Virus record (IMG/VR): IMGVR_UViG_3300014497_000289
Location: 1-38,993 of that record
From: a virus
Length of the DNA: 38,993 bases
Strand: one strand, 5' to 3'
Of this stretch, positions 15,558 to 23,680 are shown piece after piece. The number at the start of each line of letters is the position of its first letter. Position 1 is the first letter of the stretch. Under the pieces are notes generated by a model. The model was not told the DNA's origin and made no database searches. It saw only the letters and a program-made list of their open reading frames with translations. A program made the position numbers and the translations under genes.

Positions 15558-16706
15558 TTAGGCGTCGGCGACCGCAGAGGTCATGACGGTGACAACGCCG
15601 TTCTGCACGAGGTTGCCGGTTTCGCTGGTGGTGGAAGTACCGAACATCAGCTTTTCGATGCCGCGGATTTCCTGTACGCCCACGCCATGGCGGAATCCGT
15701 AGTCGCGAACGTCGGTTGTCGACTTCAGGCGTTGAGCCCAGGCCGCGCCGAGCGATTGAGCACCGCACAGGAAGTTGAAGCCCACGTCGATGCCGGCCGT
15801 GCCTGCGCCAGCGATGATCCCGCCCTCGGTCGCCAGGCGGCCCGTCGATGCCGGGATAGCCAAGTCCATTTCCGGGATCTCGCGGATGATCACGCCGTCC
15901 CACACCAGCGAGCCGCCGGTGAACAGGGGGTTGGTGTCCACGCCACGAACGCGAGCGTCTCGGTTGGCTTGCACCATCACCGGGTCGATGGCGAGGTCAC
16001 GGAAAGAACGCGGGTTGGCGAACATCACGAACCACTCCTCGTCTTCCTCGCGGGTGCGAGTCGGCGTGATGCGCGGGCTGGCCGACTGCGCCATGCGCTT
16101 GGCGAGGGAGATCAGCGAAGGCGACAGCTTGTCGGCGGTGTTGTCGATCGTCGCGAGAGCCGTAGCCCACACGCCGGAGACAGCATTCGCCTTCGAAGCG
16201 CCGAACAGGATGCGGTCAGCGTTGGCAACCAGGAAGGCGTTGCGTTCGGCTGCCGTCGTGAGTTCGTACTTCGTCATGACGCCGGCCGTGTTGGGCAGGC
16301 TCTTCAGAGCACGGATCACGTCTTCACGCATCTTCTCGCCGGCCCACATCTTCAGGCCAGGGCGAGCGGCTTCGCGGATGTCGATGACCGACTTCTGCTC
16401 GTCCCAGTCGGTGACGACCACTGCATTACGCAGCGGTGCGACACCCACGGTGAGCGAGCGGAGGTCGAGCTCGGCTTCGTTGCCTTCCAGCACGGTGTTG
16501 CCGGTCACGCCGCCAGCCAGCGCACGCGCTGCGGCAAACGTCACCCGATCGCCGGGCTTGCGGGACAGGTCTTCCTTGACCTGGATGATGTTGGACGGGT
16601 CCGTCCCCATGTATTTCTTGAAACGGTTCGAACGGATGTACTCCGTGAAGAACTTGTCGTCCCAGATCTGGGGGGTAAGACCCGCGCGGGCGGTGGTTTC
16701 TGCCAT
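15558..16706 (-). CDS. Major capsid (coat) protein, N4-gp56/DUF4043 type
   Basis: A 382-residue protein. The N-terminus (ARAGLTPQIWDDKFFTEYIR), a charged loop with ELDLRSL..., and LRNAVVVTDWDEQ match the DUF4043/N4-gp56 branch of HK97-fold major capsid proteins as I know them; the size is normal. It follows the scaffold gene by 11 bp and has a strong ribosome site (AAGGAG), consistent with high expression. No prohead protease is visible, so assembly should be scaffold-driven without cleavage, as in P22-like phages. The C-terminal third (about 285-382) is Gly/Ala/Thr-rich. Confidence 0.9.
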   Translation of the reverse strand: MAETTARAGLTPQIWDDKFFTEYIRSNRFKKYMGTDPSNIIQVKEDLSRKPGDRVTFAAARALAGGVTGNTVLEGNEAELDLRSLTVGVAPLRNAVVVTDWDEQKSVIDIREAARPGLKMWAGEKMREDVIRALKSLPNTAGVMTKYELTTAAERNAFLVANADRILFGASKANAVSGVWATALATIDNTADKLSPSLISLAKRMAQSASPRITPTRTREEDEEWFVMFANPRSFRDLAIDPVMVQANRDARVRGVDTNPLFTGGSLVWDGVIIREIPEMDLAIPASTGRLATEGGIIAGAGTAGIDVGFNFLCGAQSLGAAWAQRLKSTTDVRDYGFRHGVGVQEIRGIEKLMFGTSTTSETGNLVQNGVVTVMTSAVADA

Positions 16707-16717
16707 TTAAGGCTCCT

Positions 16718-17422
16718 TCAATTGTTGAAAAGCGATCCCATGGGCGTCGGGCCGGTGAACGCAGGCGCAGAGCGCGGTGCGGACGATCGGGCCCCGGCGA
16801 GAGAGCCGGGCAAATTCAGGGGCGCGGCAGCGGCGGGCTTTTGGAGTTCGGCGCGGATCTCGGCTTCGACCTTGGCGCGGTATGCCGCCGGGTCGTTGCC
16901 AACTTCCTTGAGCATCTGGACACGCTTGCCTTCCTGGTAAGCGAACTCGTAAGGGTTCGCCTGCTGGTGCAAGGCCATCGCCAATGCCGGGTTCTGCTGA
17001 ACTGCTTCGTGGAAGTGCTTCACCACGTCGTCGAGGTCGGGGTATTTCTGCCGCGCGACCATCTCGGACATGTTGAAACGCTCGTTGAGCATTTCTTGCC
17101 GAACCTGCTGGATGGGGTCCAACTGCTGCATCTGCTCTGGGGGTTGCTGCTGGCCCTGGCCGCGCGCTTGCGCTTCCCGGAATGCCTTCACTTCACCCTC
17201 AAGGCGTAGCGCCTTCTCTTTCCAGTCCCTACGCTGACCACGCTCTGCTTCAAGCGCGGCGAGTGGCACATGTCTTTCGGTGTTCTGCGGCGATGTCGTC
17301 TCGCCATCGGCTTCGGTTTGCACCTCGACCTGTTCGACCTGTTGAGTTGCCTCGCCTTCGGTTGCATCGGCTTGCACCGGCGCTTCCTCATTGCCAAACG
17401 TCTCGTTGAACACTTGATCCAT
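16718..17422 (-). CDS. Capsid scaffolding protein
   Basis: A 234-residue, highly charged, Gln/Glu/Ala-rich and largely helical protein directly upstream of the coat gene. The N-terminal 40 residues are acidic; about 50-110 is coiled coil with a Gln-rich run (QARGQGQQQPPEQMQQ); about 100-190 is amphipathic helices with FNMSEMVARQKYPDLDDVVKHF; the C-terminus is a flexible Pro/Ala/Ser-rich tail ending GSLFNN. This profile is typical of a scaffolding protein that guides procapsid assembly and then leaves. The ATG at 17422 has AAGGAA before it; one at 17437 is possible but has no ribosome site. Confidence 0.85.
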   Translation of the reverse strand: MDQVFNETFGNEEAPVQADATEGEATQQVEQVEVQTEADGETTSPQNTERHVPLAALEAERGQRRDWKEKALRLEGEVKAFREAQARGQGQQQPPEQMQQLDPIQQVRQEMLNERFNMSEMVARQKYPDLDDVVKHFHEAVQQNPALAMALHQQANPYEFAYQEGKRVQMLKEVGNDPAAYRAKVEAEIRAELQKPAAAAPLNLPGSLAGARSSAPRSAPAFTGPTPMGSLFNN

Positions 17423-17494
17423 GCTGTCTTCCTTCATCGCCCGATGTGCCCGGCGGCAGCTTTCAACGCCCGAAATCCCGGCGGCGGAGCCAAC

Positions 17495-17520
17495 AAAAAA
17501 GCCGCCTCAGTGGGCGGCTC
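17495..17520 (-). terminator. Rho-independent terminator between portal and scaffold
   Basis: GCCGCC/GGCGGC (17501-17506 and 17513-17518) with a 6-nt loop, followed on the minus strand by six T (17500-17495). It lies after the portal stop and before the scaffold. Read-through or antitermination would be needed for one long late transcript. Confidence 0.8.
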
Positions 17521-17539
17521 TCTCGTCGGCGGTAATGGG

Positions 17540-19594
17540 TTAGATCTGCTTGACCTGTTGAACTTGCTCGATGGGCGGCTGCGTCATCGACGTTGCGTAT
17601 GCGTGTGCGTTCTCGAGCGTGGTCTGATCGGCCTCGGCTTCGGTTTTGCGGATCTGCGCGACCGTGAGCCCGACCTTGGCCATGGCTTCCTGCGGGTTCT
17701 CCGGGTTGCCTTGCTTCGCCATCAGCGCTTGTTCCTTGATGCTCAGATCGCGGTCCTTCAGTTGGTATTCCGCGCTCTTGTCGTTCAGCTTCATCTCCAT
17801 CTGGGCGAGCTGCTTGGTCTTCTCCTTCAGTTCTTCCTGAAGCTGCTGCATCTGCTGCTGCACCTCGGGCGGAACCTGCGCGCCCTTCTCCATCTCGTCA
17901 AGGATCACGTCCTTGTTCCGGATCGACGACGCCTGGATGATGGCCTTCGGGGGGATCGCGAGGCCAGACTGCGCCAGCTTCGCCAACAGATCGAACTGCT
18001 CCGACTGCAGCGACGACAGGTCGGGCCCCTCCTCGATCACGATGTCGACATCAACGCCGGTCACGTCGTTTTGCACCTCGACGATCTCCTTGAGCCGCGG
18101 GTCGCCTGGCTGGATTTGCATCTGCTGCATCAGGCCGGCGCGCTCCTGCGGCTGCATCTGCATCAGCTTTTCCTCCAGCGTGACCTTCTTGTTCAGGCCC
18201 ACGAACTTGATGTTGCGGTCGTCGTCCGTGACGCGAATCCACTTCTCGTCGGTCCAGAACTGGCGGATGCGCATCCACATGGCCTCGAAGACTTCCTTCG
18301 TCCACTCGCGCAGGCCATCGGCTAAGGGCTCCATCTCGACCGAACCCGCCTGAATCTTGGTCTGCAGCGCAACGCCGGACTGGGCCTTGTCGTCCTTGCC
18401 CTGCATCGCAGCATTGGCACCTGTGGCGTTCATCTCTGCCAGCGCTTGCTGCATCAGCATGATCTGGCCGTTCGCCATGTCGCCGGTGGGGATAACGCCG
18501 AAGTCCTTACCGAACTCCGCGCCGTCGCTCATCTCAACGTGGCCGTCAGGCTTGGCAAGCTGCACCTTGGCTGCGGCGGTGTCCAGCAGCGCGCTCTTGC
18601 GGCCGAAGGTCTGCCGCTGGCTCAACAGGTGCAGCGACTTGCTGCGTCGCTTGTTGATCTCGTCCTGCAGCGGAATCAACCCTTCGACGTGGCCGTATCG
18701 GTTGTTCTCGCGGTCCACGTAGGCAGCACGGATGTGCAGCGACGAGCACGAGCGACCGAACTTATCCTTGTAGGGCGACACCTGGGGTTCTTCGAGGAAT
18801 CCGCCCTTGGTGTACGTGGCGATGTACCAATCGTCGCCCTCGCGGTAGTGCATCTGCACCACACGGACCCGCTTGCGCTTGCTGTCGCACCAGATGCCGT
18901 ACCGCGGGCGGTCGTCGTACGTTTCCGATGCCGAAGTGGACAGGGTGTCGTTGATCGAGTCGACGAACTCGGGGTACTTGGCCCGAGCATCATCGCCATC
19001 CATCCAGAGCACGATGCCCTTGTATTTCACGTCGCTGAAGTTCAGTTGGCGCGAGTGGATGTCGTAGACCAGCCGGTCCCATGGGATGCGATCGACCTTC
19101 ACCATCAAGTCGCCGTCAGGCATTTCCTCGACGATCACGTCAGCCCCGCCAGAGCCCTCAACCAGAATGTCGTTGTAGACCTCCGAGCGCAGGCCGTTGA
19201 AGCTGTTCTGGTCTGCCACGTATCGAAGGCTGTCCGTCGCGGCGTTGCTGGTCTGCTCGTCGTCGGGGTTGCGGGGGAACGCCTTCGGGTCTGTCCGCGA
19301 GCGCCGCTCGATGCCACACAGGGTGTCTACCTTGCGCTGGATGTAGTTGACGTAGATCGGAGCTTGGCCGCGCTTCTTCAGCGCCGCAACCTCTTCGCTC
19401 GTAAGCTGCAGGTTGTTGTAGTAGTCCCGGCAGCGCTCAGAGCGCTCGCGTGCGGTACGGCCTGCGTCTTCCGCTTCCTCGAAGTAGCCGACGAGCTTGC
19501 GGAGATGCTCTTCGCGGTCGATCTCGGGCGTAGCTACGCCCGCAGCATCGGGCGTCTCGACCGGCTGCGTTGCAATAGCTAGGCTGTTTTCCAA
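17540..19594 (-). CDS. Portal protein (P22-type)
   Basis: A 684-residue portal protein, close to the 725 of P22 gp1. It forms the ring through which DNA enters and leaves and which the terminase docks on. The N-terminal half has the family's YYNNLQLTSEEVAALKKRGQAP and RIPWDRLVYDIHS segments; the C-terminal part (about 550-684) is a long helical barrel/coiled coil (VPPEVQQQMQQLQEELKEKT...) ending QVKQI. The start is a TTG at 19594, with GAGGAAG upstream; a TTG start is unusual but the ribosome site and the peptide decide it. The gene overlaps the terminase 3' end by 16 bp. Confidence 0.92.
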   Translation of the reverse strand: MENSLAIATQPVETPDAAGVATPEIDREEHLRKLVGYFEEAEDAGRTARERSERCRDYYNNLQLTSEEVAALKKRGQAPIYVNYIQRKVDTLCGIERRSRTDPKAFPRNPDDEQTSNAATDSLRYVADQNSFNGLRSEVYNDILVEGSGGADVIVEEMPDGDLMVKVDRIPWDRLVYDIHSRQLNFSDVKYKGIVLWMDGDDARAKYPEFVDSINDTLSTSASETYDDRPRYGIWCDSKRKRVRVVQMHYREGDDWYIATYTKGGFLEEPQVSPYKDKFGRSCSSLHIRAAYVDRENNRYGHVEGLIPLQDEINKRRSKSLHLLSQRQTFGRKSALLDTAAAKVQLAKPDGHVEMSDGAEFGKDFGVIPTGDMANGQIMLMQQALAEMNATGANAAMQGKDDKAQSGVALQTKIQAGSVEMEPLADGLREWTKEVFEAMWMRIRQFWTDEKWIRVTDDDRNIKFVGLNKKVTLEEKLMQMQPQERAGLMQQMQIQPGDPRLKEIVEVQNDVTGVDVDIVIEEGPDLSSLQSEQFDLLAKLAQSGLAIPPKAIIQASSIRNKDVILDEMEKGAQVPPEVQQQMQQLQEELKEKTKQLAQMEMKLNDKSAEYQLKDRDLSIKEQALMAKQGNPENPQEAMAKVGLTVAQIRKTEAEADQTTLENAHAYATSMTQPPIEQVQQVKQI

Positions 19595-21177
19595 GTTTCT
19601 TCCTCGTCGTCTTTGTTGAATGCAGCGTCCCACCTGTCGATGTGGCGCTGCTTTTCTTGCGGCGGCAGAACTGCCGGATGTGCGTCAGCGATCGCGCGTC
19701 CAATGATGGAAGCCGCGTCTACCTCGTCGTCGTTCTTGCCTGCCGGAAACTTCAGGTACTGGTCGATCACGTCGTCGCCCTCAGGCCCTTCCGGAATCCA
19801 GACCCGGCCCATCGACGCCATGCCCTGAAATGACTGCGCCTTCGCAGCCTTGTCGCTACCGTGGGGCGAGATTGGCTCGATACGGCAGAAGTTCTCCTGC
19901 TCACGCATCATTCGAGTGATGAACCCAGCCGCCGACTTCCAGTTGTTGTCGTCCTCTGGGAACCATGCGATGGGCCGATGCTTTGAGAGCAACCCGAACT
20001 TCTTGTCGGCTTTGTTGCCCACAATCTTGTCGGCCATCTTGTCCATGGTCGCCTGCTCGCGGAATCCGTCCAGCATGTACAGATCGCCGAGCGGATCAAC
20101 CCCCCACACCCGAACGCACGAGAAGTCGCTATCGACCTGTCCGGCCGGCGCGTGGTCACTTGTCATGTACTTGTTCAGGTGCTTCGGCTCGCTGCCCCGC
20201 CGATACCTGCGGAACCACTCGCGCTTGAAGAACGTGCCGTCCTGCGGGCTCGGTTTCTGCTGATACAGGCTCGACCAAGTGCGCGGATTGCTCTTGAACG
20301 GCGCCCAATGCTCGAGACTGAACCACTCCGGCCACAGCGTCTCGCCGATCTTCCGTCCCAGCGGATCATCTGCCCGGTCTGCAATTGCTGGCAGGCAGAT
20401 CACCTTCCAGCGCCGGCCATCGCGGCCATCGAACATCCCCGACTCACCATCCCAGCCCACCGGGAGAATCCGCCCGGCTGGGTCGTCCTCATGCCAGCGC
20501 GTCAGGATCATCACCTGCGGCGCTCCCGGGATCAGCCGAGAGCAAAAGTCATCGATGTAGGCGTCCCACGTCTTGTTGCGGATCGTCTCCGACTCAGCAG
20601 CCTCGCGGCCCTTGATCGGGTCGTCGATGATGCCCAGCGCCCCGCGGTTGCCCGTCAGGCCCGACAACAATCCACCAGCCATGAACTCGCTGCCATTGGT
20701 CAGCGCCCACTGGTGCGCCGCCTTCTGGTCAGCCATCAGGCCGATCTCCATCACGTTGGAGAACGACCGCGAATTGATCAACTGCCTCGCCCGCCTGCCC
20801 TGCTTCTCTGCGATCTCGCTCGCGTAGCTGGCAAGAATCACGTTGCGCCGTGGCTTACGAGCCATGAACCACGGGATGAACACCACGTCGCTGTACGTGC
20901 TCTTGGCCGAGCCTGGCGGCATCAGAACCATCAGGTTCGGAATCGAGCCGTCTTCGATGCCCTGCAAGTCCGCCAGCAGCAGCTTGTGATGCGCTGCCAG
21001 CTTGTTCAGCTTCATGACGCTGAACGAATCCTCGTCCGACTCCTCGCTCAGCGGCACGGTGGGGATGTCCACCATGCAAGAGAAGTCCGCCAGGCTGCGC
21101 CTCGCAAGCTCCCGGCGAGCCGCGAAGATGTCAGTCGGGCTGAACTGCAATGCTGGCGAGCGCTCGGAGCTGGTCAT
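19579..21177 (-). CDS. terL: Terminase large subunit
   Basis: A 532-residue packaging motor and nuclease. The ATPase domain has a Walker A motif MPPGSAKST (86-94) and a Walker B ending DD at 185-186 (LGIIDD), with the coupling segment ILTRWHEDD at 224-232. The C-terminal nuclease domain (about 330-510) carries the acidic residues TSDHA and DDEVDAAS expected for an RNase H-like cleavage site. It cuts concatemers and drives DNA into the procapsid through the portal. It overlaps the small subunit gene by 47 bp. Headful packaging would be usual for a P22-like phage but is not shown by the sequence. Confidence 0.95.
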   Translation of the reverse strand: MTSSERSPALQFSPTDIFAARRELARRSLADFSCMVDIPTVPLSEESDEDSFSVMKLNKLAAHHKLLLADLQGIEDGSIPNLMVLMPPGSAKSTYSDVVFIPWFMARKPRRNVILASYASEIAEKQGRRARQLINSRSFSNVMEIGLMADQKAAHQWALTNGSEFMAGGLLSGLTGNRGALGIIDDPIKGREAAESETIRNKTWDAYIDDFCSRLIPGAPQVMILTRWHEDDPAGRILPVGWDGESGMFDGRDGRRWKVICLPAIADRADDPLGRKIGETLWPEWFSLEHWAPFKSNPRTWSSLYQQKPSPQDGTFFKREWFRRYRRGSEPKHLNKYMTSDHAPAGQVDSDFSCVRVWGVDPLGDLYMLDGFREQATMDKMADKIVGNKADKKFGLLSKHRPIAWFPEDDNNWKSAAGFITRMMREQENFCRIEPISPHGSDKAAKAQSFQGMASMGRVWIPEGPEGDDVIDQYLKFPAGKNDDEVDAASIIGRAIADAHPAVLPPQEKQRHIDRWDAAFNKDDEEETWKTA

Positions 21178-21613
21178 TCGTCAAGCCTGAAACGTCCAGC
21201 GTGGTCTTCGTCTCCAATGGCCCGCCGCCAGCTCCTCCAACTTCCACCGCCTTCAGATCGCGCCATTCGCCACCTCTGCGGTTCTTCAGCCAAAAGATGG
21301 CAGCGGTTGTGTCCGGCGGGTAGTACTTGCGGATCGGCGTCTTCACGATGCCCCCTGCGACCACCCGAATGTCAACCTCGTCATGCTCGTAGCCGTTGGC
21401 GCGCGCGTACAGGCTGCGCTCGACCCGGTCGTCCGCCTCTTCCTTGCCGGCTTTTAGGGCCTGACAAAACGCTACGTTTTCCGCCTTCCAGCGGTAGAGC
21501 GTGCGCACCTCCACTTCGAAGAAGTCGGCCAGTTCAATATCCGTGGCACCCAGCTTGCACAGCTTCTCTGCCTGCGGGATGAACTCCGCCTTGAACTTAG
21601 ACGGGCGAGCCAT
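21131..21613 (-). CDS. terS: Terminase small subunit
   Basis: A 160-residue protein with an N-terminal helix-turn-helix (IELADFFEVEVRTLYRWKAEN, about 25-45) for recognising the packaging site, a central helical oligomerisation part and the RANGYEHDEVDIRVVAG, PPDTTAAIFWLKNR segments common in this family. It hands DNA to the large subunit. The ATG at 21613 (MARPSKF) gives the domain its normal start; the longer frame upstream is not needed. The C-terminus overlaps TerL by 47 bp. A small gene overlaps its start by 17 bp. Confidence 0.9.
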   Translation of the reverse strand: MARPSKFKAEFIPQAEKLCKLGATDIELADFFEVEVRTLYRWKAENVAFCQALKAGKEEADDRVERSLYARANGYEHDEVDIRVVAGGIVKTPIRKYYPPDTTAAIFWLKNRRGGEWRDLKAVEVGGAGGGPLETKTTLDVSGLTNDQLRALASIAVQPD

Positions 21614-21800
21614 TGAGTTCGATTGGGCTATCCGCTTCACGCAGCACAGCCACCTTCGCCTCGATCTGCTCACGCGTGCCCTCATCCAGCGCGAGCCAGC
21701 GATCCGAGGCAACGCGAGCCTCGTGGTTCGCAATGGTGCGCTTGACCTGGGCGGGGCTCATTGCCTTCACCCGGTCTGCGTAGATGGAGAGTTCCGACAC
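21597..21800 (-). CDS. Small hypothetical protein, first late gene
   Basis: A 67-residue, mostly helical, charged protein (MSELSIYADRVKAMSPAQVKR...). I take the GTG at 21800 as start because GGAAC lies just upstream, and because an in-frame ATG at 21830 falls inside a terminator hairpin. The gene overlaps the TerS start by 17 bp, so translation is probably coupled. It is the first gene after the late terminators. I do not recognise its family; it may help the terminase. Confidence 0.6.
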   Translation of the reverse strand: MSELSIYADRVKAMSPAQVKRTIANHEARVASDRWLALDEGTREQIEAKVAVLREADSPIELNGSPV

Positions 21801-21810
21801 GTCAGTTCCA

Positions 21811-21840
21811 AATAAAAAGCCCACCGGCATCACTGCGGGC
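21811..21840 (-). terminator. Terminator upstream of the late genes
   Basis: GCCCAC (21819-21824) and GCGGGC (21835-21840) pair with one G-T wobble around a 10-nt loop, followed on the minus strand by TTTTTATT (21818-21811). Lies between the late promoter and the first late gene. Confidence 0.6.
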
Positions 21841-21944
21841 GGGCGTGGAGATCGACCTTTCGGGGCGATCAAGGAGACAAGGTTGCCGGGTCAGGCCCTG
21901 TTGACATGACGTCGTGAGGTGTTGGCCGACCGGCGAACGCAAGA

Positions 21945-21974
21945 AAGCCGCTGGGCATTGCTACCGAGCGGCTT
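21945..21974 (-). terminator. tR'-like terminator after the late promoter
   Basis: AAGCCGCT (21945-21952) pairs with AGCGGCTT (21967-21974); on the minus strand it ends in TTTCTT. Roughly 80 bp downstream of the promoter at 22055-22084, as expected if late transcripts stop here until an antiterminator acts. Stem is symmetrical, so a plus-strand role is also possible. Confidence 0.6.
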
Positions 21975-22054
21975 GAATTTTGGAGACAGCTACGCCATTG
22001 ATGGCGGGCTGCTCTTGTTTTGACGGGAACACCCCGTCTCTGTACAGGTGGCGC

Positions 22055-22084
22055 ACTGTAGCACAACGAAACCTCCGCGCGCAA
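22055..22084 (-). promoter_or_regulatory. Candidate late promoter (PR'-like)
   Basis: On the minus strand: -35 TTGCGC (22084-22079), 18-bp spacer, -10 TACAGT (22060-22055) preceded by TGC, an extended -10. It lies just downstream of the Q-like gene and is followed by two terminators and then the late genes. The -35 matches the TTGCG type seen at the two early promoters. Confidence 0.5.
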
Positions 22085-22102
22085 GGGGTTTTCATCCAGT
22101 CG

Positions 22103-22624
22103 TTAAAGAGAGAGCCGCGGGGCCAGCCTTTTCATCGCTTCGGGTCCCGCCTGCGACTGTTCGCGCTCCATCTCTCCTACCAGCCACTTCGCCAATTCGC
22201 GCCACTCCACCTTGAACTGGCTCTCGAATGGCACCTTCGCCGTGCCGTGGCACACATTGCAGGTGAACTCCCCTAGGGTTGTGCTGCCCTCGATTACGAG
22301 CTTCCCGTGACCCCCGCAGGCTTTGCAGGCGCTGTCTCGGTGCCAGTGCAGGCACTGTTGCGCCATGCCTCGCGCCTCTTGGAGGGTGAGCTTGACCCGC
22401 AGGGGTCGGGCGCGGTGCCATGCCATCAGCTCAAGCTTGCCGACGATCAGCTTTGACGCACCGTTGTCGCCAAGGAACAATCGTTGCAGCAGGACAGCAA
22501 GGGGGAATGCCTTCGCAGCCAATCCCATTGCGCCCAGCACATCGGTATCACTGAAGGTGGTGCGCTCATCGACGGTGAGGCAACTAGAACGGGTAGCGCT
22601 CGCATAGCGGTCTGTAATCTTCAT
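22103..22624 (-). CDS. Q-position late antiterminator candidate, zinc-finger
   Basis: A 173-residue protein at the end of the early operon, immediately before the late promoter and terminators, which is where lambda-like phages keep antiterminator Q. Residues 100-127 hold two CxxCxG repeats of DnaJ type (CKACGGHG and CNVCHGTA), forming a probable zinc site, followed by a basic, amphipathic region (FKVEWRELAKWLVGEMERE). Zinc-containing Q proteins with this layout are known in other lambdoid phages. Coupled by ATGA to the small gene upstream. The role is inferred mainly from location and the zinc site; I cannot confirm the Q family by search. Confidence 0.6.
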   Translation of the reverse strand: MKITDRYASATRSSCLTVDERTTFSDTDVLGAMGLAAKAFPLAVLLQRLFLGDNGASKLIVGKLELMAWHRARPLRVKLTLQEARGMAQQCLHWHRDSACKACGGHGKLVIEGSTTLGEFTCNVCHGTAKVPFESQFKVEWRELAKWLVGEMEREQSQAGPEAMKRLAPRLSL

Positions 22625-22950
22625 TGCTCTTTCCCTTCTTGGCGTTTCAGTTCATGGGTGCGGTGGGTGAGAGCGCGGATGGCATCCGACTGGTCGGTTA
22701 TCCGGCTGAACCACGCCTCAGCCTCCTGGGCGTCGGTGAAGTGCAGGCGGATCGTGCAGCCGTCCTTCTGGTCGCCCCATGAAGAGAAGGTGCTCCCACC
22801 GTAGGACTTGGGCAGCACCGCCTCCAGCGCCTGCTTGCGGGATGCTTGCCAGACTTTCCAGTCGCGGCGGTTGTCGATCCCGTCATCCCAGGGGCGGTAT
22901 CGAGGGTTGTCCAACGCGCACCAAACCTCGAACTGCTCTCTCTCGGTCAT
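22621..22950 (-). CDS. Hypothetical phage protein (WKVWQASR type)
   Basis: A 109-residue acidic protein. It has FEVWCALDNPRYRPWDDGI...WKVWQASRKQALEAVLP, a motif pattern recurring in small phage hypothetical proteins, then a C-terminal coiled segment (THRTHELKRQEGKEQ). The ATG at 22950 has an AAGGAG ribosome site, and overlaps the NinG stop (ATGA). Function unknown. It is in the nin-like region between NinG and the Q-like gene. Confidence 0.65.
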   Translation of the reverse strand: MTEREQFEVWCALDNPRYRPWDDGIDNRRDWKVWQASRKQALEAVLPKSYGGSTFSSWGDQKDGCTIRLHFTDAQEAEAWFSRITDQSDAIRALTHRTHELKRQEGKEQ

Positions 22951-23519
22951 CAGCCTTCTCCTTGGGTGCGTTTCAGTTCCCGCGCCTTGGCGGCATAGGT
23001 CTTGCGGATCTCGATCAGCTCTTCGCGGGTCCACTTGTGGACGGCGTTTTCGGCCTCGAGAGCCTCCACGGCGGAGACTCCGATTCGCGATACAAGTCCG
23101 AGGCGGTAATCGACCGCATTTCCAGCCCGCCACTGGTTGCAACGGACACACTGAGCATTGCAGTTCCGCTCATCAAAGCGGAGGTGTGGAGCGCTTCCAA
23201 CGCTGCGGTAATGGCCGGCATCTCGCCCAGCATGCAGGCCGGAAGCGTCCGGAGGGGGTGCCCCGCAGGAGATGCAACCTTGAACTGCATCTCGGGCACG
23301 AATGAACTTGTTGAACGCAACTTGGGCCTCCTTGATGAGATCGGGAATGGTCTTGAGCGCGGCGCGGCGCGCCTTGTGCTCGGCCTTCTTGGCGTCGTTC
23401 TGAGCCCGGACCCAGCGGCTTGCGCACATGCGGCCGCACACGCGCGAGGTGGATGAGAACGGCATGAACATGGAGCCGCACTGGGCGCAGGGCTTGGGTT
23501 TGAGAGAGGTTTGCAGCAT
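22950..23519 (-). CDS. ninG: NinG/Rap-like recombination protein
   Basis: A 189-residue basic protein of the lambda NinG (Rap) family, a Holliday-junction endonuclease that supports phage recombination. Four-Cys zinc-like motifs occur at the start (CAQCGSMFMPFSSTSRVCGRMC) and again in the middle (GCISCGAP and NCNAQCVRCNQ), with the characteristic ARDAGHYRSVGSAPHLRFDE segment and C-terminal REELIEIRKTYAAKARELKR. The ATG at 23519 is fixed by a TGATG overlap with the upstream small membrane gene. Its neighbours NinB and the Q-like gene confirm a lambda-type nin region. Confidence 0.9.
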   Translation of the reverse strand: MLQTSLKPKPCAQCGSMFMPFSSTSRVCGRMCASRWVRAQNDAKKAEHKARRAALKTIPDLIKEAQVAFNKFIRARDAVQGCISCGAPPPDASGLHAGRDAGHYRSVGSAPHLRFDERNCNAQCVRCNQWRAGNAVDYRLGLVSRIGVSAVEALEAENAVHKWTREELIEIRKTYAAKARELKRTQGEG

Positions 23520-23680
23520 CACGGCATCCACCGAGAAATCGCCATGCAGAAGCTCGCCAGCATCAGCGCGGCGCCGAACAGCCCTGCCGTGGCTATTGCC
23601 AGCCCGGGCGGGTTCGGGGCATTTGCCGCTGACACGACATAAGCGACCACGAACAGGAAGAGACCAGTACCGAAAATCAT
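23519..23680 (-). CDS. Small two-TM peptide between ninB and ninG
   Basis: A 53-residue frame, ATG at 23680 with GGGAG upstream, TGA at 23519-23521. Both junctions are coupled: ATGA with NinB upstream and TGATG with NinG downstream. The product has two membrane segments (residues about 3-20, FGTGLFLFVVAYVVSAA, and about 27-46, GLAIATAGLFGAALMLASFC) joined by a short Pro-rich loop. This perfect fit in a coupled operon makes it a real gene despite its size. Function unknown. Confidence 0.75.
   Translation of the reverse strand: MIFGTGLFLFVVAYVVSAANAPNPPGLAIATAGLFGAALMLASFCMAISRWMP

Noticed and set aside
15066-16940. 624-codon plus-strand open frame
   Set aside because: It is the reverse complement of the coat and decoration genes; long antisense frames are expected in high-GC coding DNA and its protein has no recognisable character.
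18446-19582. 378-codon plus-strand open frame across the portal gene
   Set aside because: Shadow of the portal gene; composition is that of reversed coding DNA.
20152-21582. 476-codon plus-strand open frame
   Set aside because: Antisense shadow of TerL/TerS; arginine-rich and without domain features.
21830-21872. Longer 5' extension of the first late gene
   Set aside because: The ATG at 21830 lies within a terminator hairpin and lacks a ribosome site; the GTG at 21800 fits better.
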